From: Alphaproteobacteria bacterium
Lineage (GTDB): Bacteria > Pseudomonadota > Alphaproteobacteria > Caulobacterales > Maricaulaceae
Assembly: GCA_030428405.1 (NCBI GenBank)
Contig: JAUIEH010000001.1
Location: 17,538 to 81,537 of the forward strand
Reading direction: 5' to 3'
DNA length: 64,000 nucleotides
The notes beneath the pieces were generated by a model. That model worked only from the letters and a program-made list of their open reading frames with translations, ran no database searches and was not told the DNA's origin. Positions 36,572 to 46,173 of this stretch are shown piece by piece; position 1 is the stretch's first letter, and the number at the start of each line of letters is the position of its first letter. The translations under genes and the position numbers were made by a program.

Positions 36572-37411
36572 GTGATCGGCGTTTTCGCAAAGCTCGCCAT
36601 TTACGCCGCTGTGCTTGGCGCTGCGGGCTTTTCGTTCGCAGCCTTGGGCGTGACGACGGCTCCGCAGAGCGTTCGCCGATATCTGGGCGCTGCATCGCTT
36701 CTATCGATCGTCGCCGCTGCGACCGCCGGCCTTCGCATTCTGCTCGACGCCGTCCGGCTCGCGGGCGACTGGGCGGCGGTGGGTGAGCCGCCTTATCTTA
36801 GTTGGGCGTTCGATGCGCAATCCGGCTTCATCGCGGCTTTCGCGCCGGGCGCGATCATTCTTTTCACCGCCGGTCTTGCTCGTTGGCGCGTGGCGGCCGC
36901 CATCGGCGGCGCTGTGATGCTCGCGAGTTTCGCTGCGACCGGGCATGCAAGCGCAGACGGCGCGCCCTGGCCGGCGCGCGCTGCACTGGTCGTCCATTTG
37001 TGGGGCGTCGCGTTTTGGGTGGCCGCGCCGATTGTGCTTTGGCCCGCTGCCTGGACTGATCACGCCGAGCTGCTCGACAGAATGAAGAGGTTCAGCCGCA
37101 TCGCGACCTTGATCGTTCCGGCTTCGCTCGCCGCAGGCGCGGTTTTGGTCGTCACTCTTCTGCCGCAACTGACGAACCTCGTGACGACGACCTATGGCAG
37201 GCTGATTGCGCTGAAAGTCGTGCTCGCGGCGTCCGCGTTCGGGCTCGGCGCTATCAACAAGGTTTGGGTGACGCAGAGACTTGAGATAAATCCCGTTCAC
37301 GGACGAAGGCTGCTCAAACTCACTTTGTCGGCGGACGCCATCCTGTTCGCCGTCGCGCTCACCGCCGTGGCGGCGGCGACGACACTGACGGGCCCGACAG
37401 AGGAACTCTAG
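36572..37411 (+). CDS. copD: CopD-type inner-membrane copper protein
   Basis: 279 residues from a GTG at 36572, about eight hydrophobic helices. ATGHASADGAPWPARAALVVHLWGVAFWVAAPIVLWP matches the CopD family, whose conserved histidines lie in these helices. CopC and CopD together move copper across or sequester it near the inner membrane. No ATG fits the N-terminus, so the GTG start is accepted. Confidence 0.88.
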   Translation: MIGVFAKLAIYAAVLGAAGFSFAALGVTTAPQSVRRYLGAASLLSIVAAATAGLRILLDAVRLAGDWAAVGEPPYLSWAFDAQSGFIAAFAPGAIILFTAGLARWRVAAAIGGAVMLASFAATGHASADGAPWPARAALVVHLWGVAFWVAAPIVLWPAAWTDHAELLDRMKRFSRIATLIVPASLAAGAVLVVTLLPQLTNLVTTTYGRLIALKVVLAASAFGLGAINKVWVTQRLEINPVHGRRLLKLTLSADAILFAVALTAVAAATTLTGPTEEL

Positions 37412-37421
37412 CCGGGCCCGT
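37388..37421. terminator. Possible bidirectional hairpin after copD
   Basis: ACGGGCCCG at 37388-37396 and CGGGCCCGT at 37413-37421 form a nine-base-pair stem with a 16-base loop across the end of copD, between two converging genes. There is no T-run, so it may only slow or end transcription with help. Confidence 0.35.
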
Positions 37422-37444
37422 CGCGCGCCTAAGAGTGGCGGTTC

Positions 37445-37825
37445 TTAGTCTTCGTCGCTGTGTCCCTGCATCTCCATCATCATTTCGTGCTGGGACATCA
37501 TCTGCATCATCATTTGATGCATGTTCGACATGTGCTCGTGCATCCGCTCCATCGAGGCGCCGTCATCATCGGCCATCATCCCATGTCCGCCCATCATGCC
37601 CTCGGAGGCGTGCATCTGCTCGCGCATCAAGGCCATGTGCTCGTGCATGAGCGCGCGGCGTTCCGCGGCGTCATCCGCCGATGCGAACGCTTCACGCATC
37701 TCCTCCATGCGCTCGAACCGGTCACCGCCGCCGTGCTCATGGGCTGGGTCCTGGGCGAAGGCTGTCGTCGTGGCGCACGCCGAAAGGCCGAAGGCCGCCG
37801 CGACGATGATTGGCTTCAACAACAT
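37445..37825 (-). CDS. Met/His-rich copper-binding lipoprotein
   Basis: 126 residues from the ATG at 37825, preceded by GGGAG. The leader ends AFGLSAC. The mature protein is exceptionally rich in methionine and histidine (MMGGHGMMADDDG; MHQMMMQMMSQHEMMMEM), a composition typical of periplasmic Cu(I)/Ag(I) sponges such as SilE or CopK-like proteins. No folded domain was recognised. Preceded by a sigma-type promoter motif. Confidence 0.82.
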   Translation of the reverse strand: MLLKPIIVAAAFGLSACATTTAFAQDPAHEHGGGDRFERMEEMREAFASADDAAERRALMHEHMALMREQMHASEGMMGGHGMMADDDGASMERMHEHMSNMHQMMMQMMSQHEMMMEMQGHSDED

Positions 37826-37914
37826 CTGTTTGCTCCCTCGTGATGTGCGAGCTTGCGTCACAGGGCGCGGATGAGATCCTCGCCAATCTGCGTGACCACC
37901 AGCTCTTGTTGGGA

Positions 37915-37939
37915 TACGCAGCCGCGCGACCGCCCCCTC
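37915..37939 (-). promoter_or_regulatory. ECF-type promoter motif before Met-rich lipoprotein
   Basis: On the minus strand GAGGGG, 14 bases, GCGTA, 90 bases before the ATG at 37825. The longer leader leaves room for another start or an untranslated region. Confidence 0.4.
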
Positions 37940-38058
37940 GGAAAAAGCGGGCGAAGGAGAGGAGATTGGGTGACGAATGCTCCACGGTTCAGCGTCGATC
38001 CGTCCTCACGCCGATACAGAGATTGCAGTGCGGTCAGAGTACGGACGAATGCGTCTGA

Positions 38059-38805
38059 TTAACGGTGTGCCTTCGCGAAGCTCGCCAAACGCAGCACGAC
38101 CAGCCCGACGCCGGCCAAGGCGAACAGAACCGCCAGCGACGCCGTCATCTTGATCCACCACGAATTGAAGTTCTCGCGGCTCGACCAATCCATAATGTGC
38201 AGGCCCCACATAAAATCGAACGTGCGCCACAAACCCGTTCGAACCGCGCGCACGTCGCCGGTCGAAGCGTCGACATAGAAGCTGGCCGCGTCCGGGCGAT
38301 CGAAGTCGACGCGCCATGCGGGCCCGGGGCGTCCATATTCGCGCGGCGGGTCGTCGAAGAACGTCGCCGTCCCTATCGCGCCGTCGCCGCGATAGTTCGA
38401 TTGCGCGAGGCGACGCGCCCAGTCTTCGGACAATGGCGTGATGAGTTCGCCCGACGTCGCGTCGATCATGACGGTCGCATCGTCTGCGCTGACCCGCCAT
38501 ACGGCCGTCTCGTCCAGCATCATCGCCGACGCAGTGCTCGCAGACACGCCGGAGGTCTCAATCGCTTCCGCTAACTCGACATGGTCGGGCGCCCACGCGA
38601 GCGTTGGCGGCTCGTGCTCGGTACGGAGATGCTCGCCACGAACCTGTTCGATCGGGAACCACGTCATGAACAATCCCGTCGCCAGCCAGATGACGACCTG
38701 CGCGCCGATTGCGAGGCCGAGCCAAAGGTGAAGCTGACGAAGGCGACGGTTGAATAGGGCTCGGGTCACTCGGCGGCTCTCTGCGAAAGATCTGTCCGTG
38801 CTCAT
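38059..38805 (-). CDS. PepSY-domain membrane protein
   Basis: 248 residues from MSTDRSF at 38805; a start seven codons upstream is possible. One membrane helix near the N-terminus (LHLWLGLAIGAQVVIWLATGLF) and one near the C-terminus (MTASLAVLFALAGVGLVVL) enclose a periplasmic region with PepSY-like segments (VMIDATSGELITPLSEDWA; FYVDASTGDVRAVRTG). This is the layout of reduced PiuB/PepSY iron- or copper-associated membrane proteins. A role in metal reduction is conjecture. Confidence 0.75.
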   Translation of the reverse strand: MSTDRSFAESRRVTRALFNRRLRQLHLWLGLAIGAQVVIWLATGLFMTWFPIEQVRGEHLRTEHEPPTLAWAPDHVELAEAIETSGVSASTASAMMLDETAVWRVSADDATVMIDATSGELITPLSEDWARRLAQSNYRGDGAIGTATFFDDPPREYGRPGPAWRVDFDRPDAASFYVDASTGDVRAVRTGLWRTFDFMWGLHIMDWSSRENFNSWWIKMTASLAVLFALAGVGLVVLRLASFAKAHR

Positions 38806-38840
38806 CGGACGGCGTGCGCATATCATACGAACATTGGAAT

Positions 38841-38865
38841 TACGCGCGAGGTCTCCTAGCCCCTC
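38841..38865 (-). promoter_or_regulatory. ECF-type promoter motif before PepSY gene
   Basis: On the minus strand GAGGGG, 14 bases, GCGTAA, 36 bases before the PepSY gene start at 38805. Confidence 0.45.
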
Positions 38866-39147
38866 GATCGCGAACCGCTGAGATACGATTCCTGTTTCTT
38901 CAACGCGGAGCTAGCGGCGATAGAATGCGAGGCGTGATCAGCGCATGCCAATCGTTCCGATCGCGGCGCCTGGCTGGACGATGCCAGCCAGGCTACCACC
39001 TCCTTCGAAGCGGCAGGATTTCGTGAGTGATGACCAACCAGCTCATTCACGCCGGCCGACCAAACTCAACCGGGCCCTTCATCGTGGTCTCGGCTCACCT
39101 CGCACTTGCCAACGCCCAGCTTCGCTCGCCGCCTCATTCACGCTTCA
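38866..39147. other. Intergenic, no gene recognised
   Basis: About 280 bases between the PepSY gene promoter and the 3' end of the czc operon. No open frame with protein character and no clear terminator was seen. Confidence 0.4.
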
Positions 39148-42100
39148 CTATTCAGCCGGCGCTGGCGCGGCCGCTGGAGCCTCAGACGCATGTGTCCGCC
39201 TGCCTCTGAATGCCAGCAGATAGAGCGCGGGCAGCACCAAGAGCGTCAGTAAAGTGGATGACGCGATGCCGCCGATCACGACGGTCGCAAGCGGTCGCTG
39301 CACCTCGCTACCCGCGCCGACATTGAGCGCCATCGGCACGAGGCCCAGCGCGGCGACGAGCGCGGCCATGAGCACGGGGCGTAATCTAAGAAGGCAGCCT
39401 TCGCGAACCGCGTCCCGAAGTGGTCTGCCGTCCTTGATGAGCGTGCGGATGCTCGAGACCACGAGCACGCCGTTCAAAACAGCGATCCCCGACAGCGCGA
39501 TGAAGCCGACGCCCGCCGATATGGAGAGCGGGATGCCGCGCAACGCGAGGGCGCCGACGCCGCCGATTACGGCGAAAGGCACGCCGGAAAACACGATCAA
39601 CGTGTCCCTGATCGAACCGAAGTCCAGGAACAGAACGGCGATAACGATCAAAAGGGCGAGAGGAACGACAATCGACAGTCTTTGGCGCGCCGACTGCATC
39701 TGCTCGAACGTGCCGCCATACTCAAGCCAGTAGCCTGCCGGCACGTTGACTTGGGCGCCAATCCGCTCCTGCAATTCGGCGACGAATGAGCCCAAGTCGC
39801 GTCCGCGCACGTTCGCGCTTACGACGATCCGCCTTTTGCCGTTCACGCGACTGATCTGGTTGGGACCGACATCGACCTCAAGAGTCGCGATTTCGCCGAG
39901 GGGCACGAAGGAAGCGGCTCCATGGGCATGGTCAGGCAGGGGAACAGGCAAGCGATCGAGAGCGTCGATGTCTTCGCGCAAGCTTTCAGGAAAGCGCACT
40001 ACGATGTCGAAGCGACGATCGCCTTGGAAGATCTGCCCCGCCTCGCGGCCGCCAAGGGCTGCGGACACGACGTCCTGAACGTCAGCGACGCTAATGCCGT
40101 AGCGCGCCATGCGTTCGCGGTCTGGCACGACTGACAGCACGCGAAGGCCGGCGGCCTGCTCGACGCGGGCGTCGGCCGCGCCGGGAATGGCCGCGATCAC
40201 GTCCTCAATGGCGTTCGCCGTCGCGATCAGCGTCTCGAAATCATCGCCGAACACTTGGACGGCTACGTCCGCGCGAACGCCTGAGATGAGCTCGTTAAAG
40301 CGCATCTGGATCGGCTGGGTGAACTCGTAATTGTTCCCCGGGACTTCTTCAGCCGCTTCTTGAAGACGTGAGACAAGCTCGGCTCGGCTTAGCCGCGGAT
40401 CGGGCCACTCCGATCGCGGCCGTAGAATGAGGAACGTGTCGGCGACATTCGGCGGCATCGGATCGGTCGCAACTTCGGCCGTGCCGATCTTGGCGAACAC
40501 GCGCTCGACCTCGGGGAACTCGGCCAGCCGGTTTTCGAGATCAGTCTGCATATCGATCGCCTGACTGAGACTCGTGCCGACGATGCGCATCGCGTGCAGG
40601 GCGACATCGCCTTCATCAAGATTTGGGATGAACTCGGTTCCGAGCCGCGTCGCAAGGAAGCCGGAGCCGACGACAAGCGCGAGGGCGAGAGCGACGACGA
40701 CGGTGCGAAAGCGAAGGGCGAGACCAAGCGCCACGGTATAAGCCGCCCGAACACCTCGCACGGCGACGTTTTCTTTTTCTGAGACCTTGCCGGAGACAAA
40801 GATCGCGACGGCGGCCGGCACGAATGTCAGCGACAACAGCAGCGCCGAGGAAAGCGCCATGATCACGGTGATCGCCATCGGGTGGAACATTTTCCCCTCG
40901 ACGCCGGTGAGCGTGAATATCGGCACATAGACAATCGTGATGATGAACACGCCGAACACGCTCGGTCGAATCACCTCCGAGGCGGCGGCGCCGGCGAGAT
41001 CGAGCCGCTCTTCACGGCTCAACAAACGGCCGAGGCGATGCTGCGCCTCTGCGAAGCGTCGGATGCAGTTCTCCACGATGATCACCGCCCCATCGACAAT
41101 CAGGCCGAAATCGATCGCTCCCAGGCTCATGAGGTTGCCCGATACGCCGCGCTCGACCATGCCCGTGAAGGTGAAGAGCATGGAAAGCGGAATGACCGCT
41201 GCGGTGATGAGCGCGGCGCGGATGTTGCCCAACAACAAGAAGAGAATCACGATGACGAGGAGCGCGCCCTCGGTCAGGTTTCGCTCCACGGTCGCGATCG
41301 TGCGCTCCACCAGCGCGGTGCGGTCATAGACGGGCTGCGCGACAACGCCTTCGGGCAGCGTCTCGTTCACTTCTTCGAGGCGGTCACGAACAGCGGTTGA
41401 GACCGTGCGGCTGTTTTCGCCGATGAGCATCATCACCGTGCCGACGATCGCTTCGCGCCCGTTTTGGGTCGCTGCGCCCGTGCGCAATTCCTGGCCTTCG
41501 CCAACATCGGCCACGTCGCCCACGCGGATGACGACGCCTTCGCGCTCGGCGATGACGATCCGCGCCAGGTCGTCCGATCCGGCCGCCTGGCCGGGCACAC
41601 GGATAAGATATTGCTGACCCGAGCGTTCGATGTAGCCCGCGCCTCTATTGTCATTGTTGCGCTCAAGCGCCTCGATGACGTCAGCCACTGTGAGCTGATA
41701 AGCGGCGAGCCGCTCAGGCCACGGCGTGACGTGATATTGCCGCTCATAGCCGCCGATAGTGTTGACTTCGGTGACGCCGGGCACCGTCCGCAATTGCGGC
41801 AGGATCACCCAGTCCTGCACGGTGCGCAGCTCGGTCGGGGTCCATTCGCGCCCGTCGGGCATGCGTGAACCAGGCTCGGCCTCCACCGCGTACATGAAAA
41901 TCTCGCCCAAGCCCGTCGCGATAGGGCCGAGTTCGGGCTCGAGGCCCTCGGGAAGCTGGCCGGAAGCCGAGCGGATGCGCTCGCTGACGAGCTGCCGAGC
42001 GAAATAAATGTCCGTGCCGTCCTCGAAGACGACCGTGATCTGGGACAGGCCGTAGCGCGATAGTGAACGCGTGTTGTCGAGCCGCGGCAGACCCGAGATG

Positions 42101-42315
42101 GCCGTCTCCAAAGGATAAGTCACCCGCTGCTCGACCTCGAGCGGAGAATATCCCGCCGCCTCCGTGTTGATTTGAACTTGCACATTGGTGATGTCGGGAA
42201 CGGCGTCGATCGGCAGGCGCTGGAAGCTCCAGATGCCTAGACCGCCAAGGCCGAGAACGATGGCGAGGACAATCCAACGATGGCGGATCGACAGACGAAT
42301 GATTCGTTCGAGCAT
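39148..42315 (-). CDS. czcA: CzcA-type divalent metal RND efflux pump
   Basis: 1055 residues from the ATG at 42315; a TTG at 42327 overlapping the czcB stop is an alternative. The helix-4 signature LGAIDFGLIVDGAVIIVENC carries the two Asp and one Glu typical of CzcA/CnrA pumps for Co, Zn, Cd or Ni, unlike the CusA form at 21714. Other family segments: RLPIDAVPDITNVQVQINT near the start and the C-terminal helices. It is the proton-driven inner-membrane pump of the czcCBA complex. Substrate among divalent metals not resolvable. Confidence 0.93.
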   Translation of the reverse strand: MLERIIRLSIRHRWIVLAIVLGLGGLGIWSFQRLPIDAVPDITNVQVQINTEAAGYSPLEVEQRVTYPLETAISGLPRLDNTRSLSRYGLSQITVVFEDGTDIYFARQLVSERIRSASGQLPEGLEPELGPIATGLGEIFMYAVEAEPGSRMPDGREWTPTELRTVQDWVILPQLRTVPGVTEVNTIGGYERQYHVTPWPERLAAYQLTVADVIEALERNNDNRGAGYIERSGQQYLIRVPGQAAGSDDLARIVIAEREGVVIRVGDVADVGEGQELRTGAATQNGREAIVGTVMMLIGENSRTVSTAVRDRLEEVNETLPEGVVAQPVYDRTALVERTIATVERNLTEGALLVIVILFLLLGNIRAALITAAVIPLSMLFTFTGMVERGVSGNLMSLGAIDFGLIVDGAVIIVENCIRRFAEAQHRLGRLLSREERLDLAGAAASEVIRPSVFGVFIITIVYVPIFTLTGVEGKMFHPMAITVIMALSSALLLSLTFVPAAVAIFVSGKVSEKENVAVRGVRAAYTVALGLALRFRTVVVALALALVVGSGFLATRLGTEFIPNLDEGDVALHAMRIVGTSLSQAIDMQTDLENRLAEFPEVERVFAKIGTAEVATDPMPPNVADTFLILRPRSEWPDPRLSRAELVSRLQEAAEEVPGNNYEFTQPIQMRFNELISGVRADVAVQVFGDDFETLIATANAIEDVIAAIPGAADARVEQAAGLRVLSVVPDRERMARYGISVADVQDVVSAALGGREAGQIFQGDRRFDIVVRFPESLREDIDALDRLPVPLPDHAHGAASFVPLGEIATLEVDVGPNQISRVNGKRRIVVSANVRGRDLGSFVAELQERIGAQVNVPAGYWLEYGGTFEQMQSARQRLSIVVPLALLIVIAVLFLDFGSIRDTLIVFSGVPFAVIGGVGALALRGIPLSISAGVGFIALSGIAVLNGVLVVSSIRTLIKDGRPLRDAVREGCLLRLRPVLMAALVAALGLVPMALNVGAGSEVQRPLATVVIGGIASSTLLTLLVLPALYLLAFRGRRTHASEAPAAAPAPAE

Positions 42316-42323
42316 GGTCGACC

Positions 42324-43670
42324 TCAATGATCGTGTGATGCGCCGGCTCGCTCGATGTCAGCGAGGACGAGATAGGAGTTTTCGAAGACGTAGAAATCGC
42401 GTGGCGCGAGGCCTTCCAGGATCTCGACCAGGCCGTCTCCGCGCCGGCCGATCGTGACCGGGCGGGCCTCATATGTGTCGCCAAAGCGAGTGAAGACGAC
42501 ATCGCGACCGCGCCAGTGCTGAACCGCATCTGACGCGACGACGACGGCGGCTTCCTCTTCATTGATCACGACAGAGCCGCGCACGGTCATGCCGGGGCGG
42601 AATGCGCCATCCTCGTTGTTGATCAACGCCCGCGCGATCAATGTCTGAGTGTCGGCCTCCGCGGTCGGCAGAAATGATGCGATGGAAGCATCCGCCGCCG
42701 CGACGCCGTCGAGGCTCTCAATTCTGACAGGCTGGCCGTCGCGGACGCGCGAAACATCGCGAGGGAAGACGTGAAACTCCGCCTGCAAGCGCGAGAGATC
42801 AGCGATGACGTAGAGCGGCTGATCCGCCGCGACGTCGCCGACATTCGTGGTCCGTTCGAGGACGACGCCGTCGATCGGTGAGACGATGTCATAGCGCTGC
42901 AGAGTGTCCGCCGCCTCGACCGTTGCGAGCGTGGCGCCCGCGACCACCCGATCGCCGACCGTGTAGCTTGTTTCCAAAACCCCGCCGCGATAGCGCGCGC
43001 GTATGACCGCACGCGCCTCGGGCCGCAGGCTGATGCGGCCCGTCAAATCGATCGTCTCTCGAATCACGGCCGCTTCGGCTTCAACGATTTCGATCCCGGC
43101 CGCAGCAGCCGCGTCGTCGGATATGGTCGTGCGCCCTTCGTAAGACTCGAAGCGCCACTCGTAATCACGCCCGTTTCGGCGCGCGCGCAGGACGACGTCG
43201 AATGAATGCGGTTCCGCGACAGGTTGGTCGCCTACGAGATGATCGCCTCGCGGATTGAGCGATATTGTTTCGGTCCGCCCTCCAAGACGCGCCAATTCGA
43301 CGGTCGCCTCCAAAGCTGCGGGATCGAGCGGCGCACCGTCTGCGAATGCGAAAAGACGCAGCTCAGGCGACCCGATCGACTCAAAGATCGTGAATTCGAC
43401 CTCTAGCCCGTCGGCGGTAAGGAGGCGGCCGCCATGCGGACCTTCGGCTGGCTCCGCGTCGTGGTCGTCACCTTCCTCATCGTGGTCGTGGTCGTCGCCT
43501 TCCTCATCGTGGTCCGACGGGTCGTGACCGTCATTCTCTTCGCCATGATCGGATGCTGCGTGATCGGAATCCGTACTGCGCGTTGCGCCTGCGTCGGAGC
43601 AGGAAACGAGCAGGACGGCGAATAGGCCGCTCGCTGCGAGCGTCATGGATCTTTTGAGAAATGTGGACAT
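42324..43670 (-). CDS. czcB: CzcB-type periplasmic adaptor lipoprotein
   Basis: 448 residues. The leader ends AVLLVSC (lipobox). A His/Asp/Glu-rich stretch (DHDEEGDDHDHDEEGDDHD) precedes GPHGGRLLTADGLEVEF, a CzcB N-terminal signature, then the barrel and lipoyl-like adaptor domains (GISL... VGDRVVAGATLATVEAADTLQ). The acidic-His stretch can buffer divalent metal ions. It links CzcA to the TolC-like channel encoded just upstream. Confidence 0.9.
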   Translation of the reverse strand: MSTFLKRSMTLAASGLFAVLLVSCSDAGATRSTDSDHAASDHGEENDGHDPSDHDEEGDDHDHDEEGDDHDAEPAEGPHGGRLLTADGLEVEFTIFESIGSPELRLFAFADGAPLDPAALEATVELARLGGRTETISLNPRGDHLVGDQPVAEPHSFDVVLRARRNGRDYEWRFESYEGRTTISDDAAAAAGIEIVEAEAAVIRETIDLTGRISLRPEARAVIRARYRGGVLETSYTVGDRVVAGATLATVEAADTLQRYDIVSPIDGVVLERTTNVGDVAADQPLYVIADLSRLQAEFHVFPRDVSRVRDGQPVRIESLDGVAAADASIASFLPTAEADTQTLIARALINNEDGAFRPGMTVRGSVVINEEEAAVVVASDAVQHWRGRDVVFTRFGDTYEARPVTIGRRGDGLVEILEGLAPRDFYVFENSYLVLADIERAGASHDH

Positions 43671-43676
43671 TTTGGA

Positions 43677-45005
43677 TCACTCCTCTCCGGGCAGCGGGGC
43701 CGCGAAGCGTGCAGTCAGCCGATCGTGGGTGGCATCGGTGCGGTGATAATTGGCGAGCGTTTCGACGAGCTGTTCGCGTGCGTCGTGCAGCGCTCTTTGC
43801 GCGACGATCACTTCGAGCGAGGAAAACGCGCCGCGCTGATAGGCGTCACGCGCCTGGGCGAGCGCGCGTTGCGCTTGCGGAATAATGCTGTCGCGCAGCG
43901 CGTCGATCTGCGTGATAGCGGTCGCTCGCTCGCGTTCGAGACGAACCGTCTCCCGCAAGAATGCACGGCGCAAAGAAGCCGCTTCATAGGCCAGTCGTGA
44001 TCGATCGGATCGGGCGGATGCGATGGCTCCCCGATTGCGATCGAAGATCCCAAGAGGAATGGAGATTTCCGCCACTAGAGCGACATCGCCGCCGTCGGCG
44101 AAATGGCGAACGCCGACGCCGGCGTCCAGGTCTTGAACGCCACGTGCGATCTCCAATTCGACCTCAGCGTCCGAGCGGCTCTGTTCTGCTGTAATCCGCG
44201 CGAGGTCTGGAGAACGTTCGACGTCGATCGCAGTCGGTTCTCGCGCATGCGCGCCTGGTTCGTAGAACGCTTCAAGATCGACGACGAAGTCCGCGGCAGA
44301 CGCGTCCCAAAAGCTGGCGAGACGCTCCAGCGTAGTTTCCTCGGCGCTTCGCGCGGTCGCCAGTTCGGCGCGCGCGGAAGCGAGCTCAAGCTCTGCTCGT
44401 GTCAACGCGACAGCGGGGTCCAAGGCCGAATTGACGCGCTGAGAGACCGACGCCCGCACCTCTTCCGCGATGCTGAGGAGCTCTTCGGCGAGATCGCGCT
44501 GCGCCATCGCGGCCGCCGCGTCGACATAAGCGACTTGAACATCGCGCAAGAGGTCGAGGCGGCGCAAGACGGCGTCACTACGCGTGATCGCCAATGCGCC
44601 TTCCGCCACGCTTGTGCGTGCACGGCGATCGCCGCCACGCTCGAACGTGTGCACATAGGTCGCCGTGGTCTCGGCGCTGTCGACGCCCGAGAGGGGCCCT
44701 GTGCCGAGAGCGTTCTCCACCTCGACGGAGAGCGCCGGATTGGGACGCACCGAGGCTTGATCGACGCCCGCTCGGGCGGCGTCGATTGCAGCAGCGGCGG
44801 CGGCGAGGCCGGGTTCGGCGCGGCTCGCGCGCGCCAAGGCTTCCTCAAGCGTCACGATCTGTTGCGCCGCTGCGCTTTGCGACACGAGCGCCGCTGCGCC
44901 GACAATCAGCCCGGCGACGCCATAGCGAAGTTTTCGGGCTCGAATGAGCGCGATTTCGGCGACACCCTCATGCAAGGGTTCCGGCCGGCGATGTGGGATG
45001 CACAC
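43677..45005 (-). CDS. czcC: CzcC-type outer-membrane efflux protein
   Basis: 442 residues from a GTG at 45005, chosen because AGGAGG (complement of 45011-45016) lies five bases upstream; a TTG at 45029 would start before that ribosome site. A signal peptide (YGVAGLIVGAAALVSQSAAAQ) leads into IVTLEEALARASRAEPGL and TolC repeats (VRPNPALSVEVENALGTG; VALVAEISIPLGIFDRN). Completes the tripartite czcCBA pump. Confidence 0.88.
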   Translation of the reverse strand: MCIPHRRPEPLHEGVAEIALIRARKLRYGVAGLIVGAAALVSQSAAAQQIVTLEEALARASRAEPGLAAAAAAIDAARAGVDQASVRPNPALSVEVENALGTGPLSGVDSAETTATYVHTFERGGDRRARTSVAEGALAITRSDAVLRRLDLLRDVQVAYVDAAAAMAQRDLAEELLSIAEEVRASVSQRVNSALDPAVALTRAELELASARAELATARSAEETTLERLASFWDASAADFVVDLEAFYEPGAHAREPTAIDVERSPDLARITAEQSRSDAEVELEIARGVQDLDAGVGVRHFADGGDVALVAEISIPLGIFDRNRGAIASARSDRSRLAYEAASLRRAFLRETVRLERERATAITQIDALRDSIIPQAQRALAQARDAYQRGAFSSLEVIVAQRALHDAREQLVETLANYHRTDATHDRLTARFAAPLPGEE

Positions 45006-45065
45006 GCTTACCTCCTGCGAAGACGACAAGACACAAAGCGCGCTTAGGAGCGCGGAATGCTGTCG

Positions 45066-45404
45066 TCAGGCGCGTGGAGGTCGGAAGACGCCGCCGAGGA
45101 GGCGTCCAATCGCATTGTCGTCGATGACCGGCGCGTTTTGGCGGGGGGCGGTTTTGGCGCTCAGGACCGGCGGTGTCGTGCCGCCGAGGACATGGAAGTG
45201 GCAGCCGCCGCAGCCATGCGCGACATGCAAAGCGTGATCGGCGTCGATCGGGCCGTCATCAACGGCGACGATTTGTCCGTGCTCACACGGATTGGTGTGC
45301 GCGCCATTGGCCGCATGCGCTGGCGCAAACACGCTAGCGAGCGCCCAAAAGGCGATCAGCAGGGCATGAACTACCGCGCGGCGTGGATTATTCAGCGAGC
45401 GCAT
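45066..45404 (-). CDS. Small His/Cys-rich exported protein
   Basis: 112 residues from the ATG at 45404, 17 bases inside the end of the CDF gene. It has a signal peptide (VVHALLIAFWALASVFAPAHA), then CEHG and HVAHGCGGCHFHV, a cluster of His and Cys residues suited to metal binding. It looks like the DUF2946/CzcI type of small periplasmic protein found at the head of czc operons; CzcI assignment is likely by position but not certain by sequence. Confidence 0.7.
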   Translation of the reverse strand: MRSLNNPRRAVVHALLIAFWALASVFAPAHAANGAHTNPCEHGQIVAVDDGPIDADHALHVAHGCGGCHFHVLGGTTPPVLSAKTAPRQNAPVIDDNAIGRLLGGVFRPPRA

Positions 45405-46056
45405 CACAGACCGACTTTTCGTCCCCGTCTTCTTTATGCGAGGTAAACGACCGGCGCTCAGCGAGCGCCTGGGTAATGATAAGCCATGAGGACCGGAGGA
45501 ACAAGCCGGCCAGCGCTATCGCTACAATCAAGTCCGGCCAGGCGGTTCCGGAAGCCCAAACAGCCGCGCCCGCGCCCATGACCGCGACATTTCCGATCGC
45601 GTCATTGCGCGAGCAAAGCCAAACAGATCGTACGTTCGCGTCGCCGTTTCTCCATCGAATGAGGATCAGCACGCTCGCCAGATTGGCGGTCAGAGCAAGC
45701 GCGCCGATCGCGCCCATCACCGAGGCGTCAGGCGGCGCGCCGTTCAAGACGCGGGCGAACGTCGAAATCAGCACGTAGGACGCGACGAGCGCTAGCGATG
45801 CGCCTTTTATGAGGGCTGCTGTCGCGCGCACCCGGATCGATGACCCGATGACCGCCAGGCTGATCGCGTAAGTCGCGGTGTCGCTCGCGAAATCAAGCGC
45901 ATCAGCTTTCAGTGCTTGTGACTGAGCGAGAAATCCCGCTGCGATTTCGACGAAAAACATCGCCGCATTGATGCCGATGACGGCAACCAATGCGCGCCGA
46001 TAGGCGTTGGAGACGCCGGAGAATTGCTGAGCTGCGACTTCACATTCACATGACAT
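45388..46056 (-). CDS. Short CDF-family metal exporter (CzcD-like)
   Basis: 222 residues from MSCECEV at 46056. Six hydrophobic helices with KADALDFASDTATY in helix 2, where both aspartates of the transport site are kept, and CSRNDAIGNVAV in helix 5. The long C-terminal cytoplasmic domain of full CDF proteins is absent, and the end is a short His/Glu tail. The N-terminal CEC may bind metal. First gene of the czc operon, with a MerR-type operator promoter just upstream. Confidence 0.82.
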   Translation of the reverse strand: MSCECEVAAQQFSGVSNAYRRALVAVIGINAAMFFVEIAAGFLAQSQALKADALDFASDTATYAISLAVIGSSIRVRATAALIKGASLALVASYVLISTFARVLNGAPPDASVMGAIGALALTANLASVLILIRWRNGDANVRSVWLCSRNDAIGNVAVMGAGAAVWASGTAWPDLIVAIALAGLFLRSSWLIITQALAERRSFTSHKEDGDEKSVCDALAE

Positions 46057-46088
46057 AGCGCGAGCGGTCCAAGGGCTGATCGAAAAGC

Positions 46089-46119
46089 CGCTTAGCACCT
46101 ACAGCCGCTGTAGAAGCAA
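46089..46119 (-). promoter_or_regulatory. MerR-type promoter of CDF-czcCBA operon
   Basis: On the minus strand TTGCTT (46119-46114), a 19-base spacer, and TAAGCG (46094-46089). The spacer contains the palindrome CTACAG-CCG-CTGTAG (46099-46113). The over-long 19-base spacer with a central dyad is the hallmark of MerR-activated promoters. Confidence 0.75.
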
Positions 46120-46173
46120 GCGCGAAATTCGACGGTTGCGGATGTCGGGACTGGCGCCCCGACGACGCTCGAT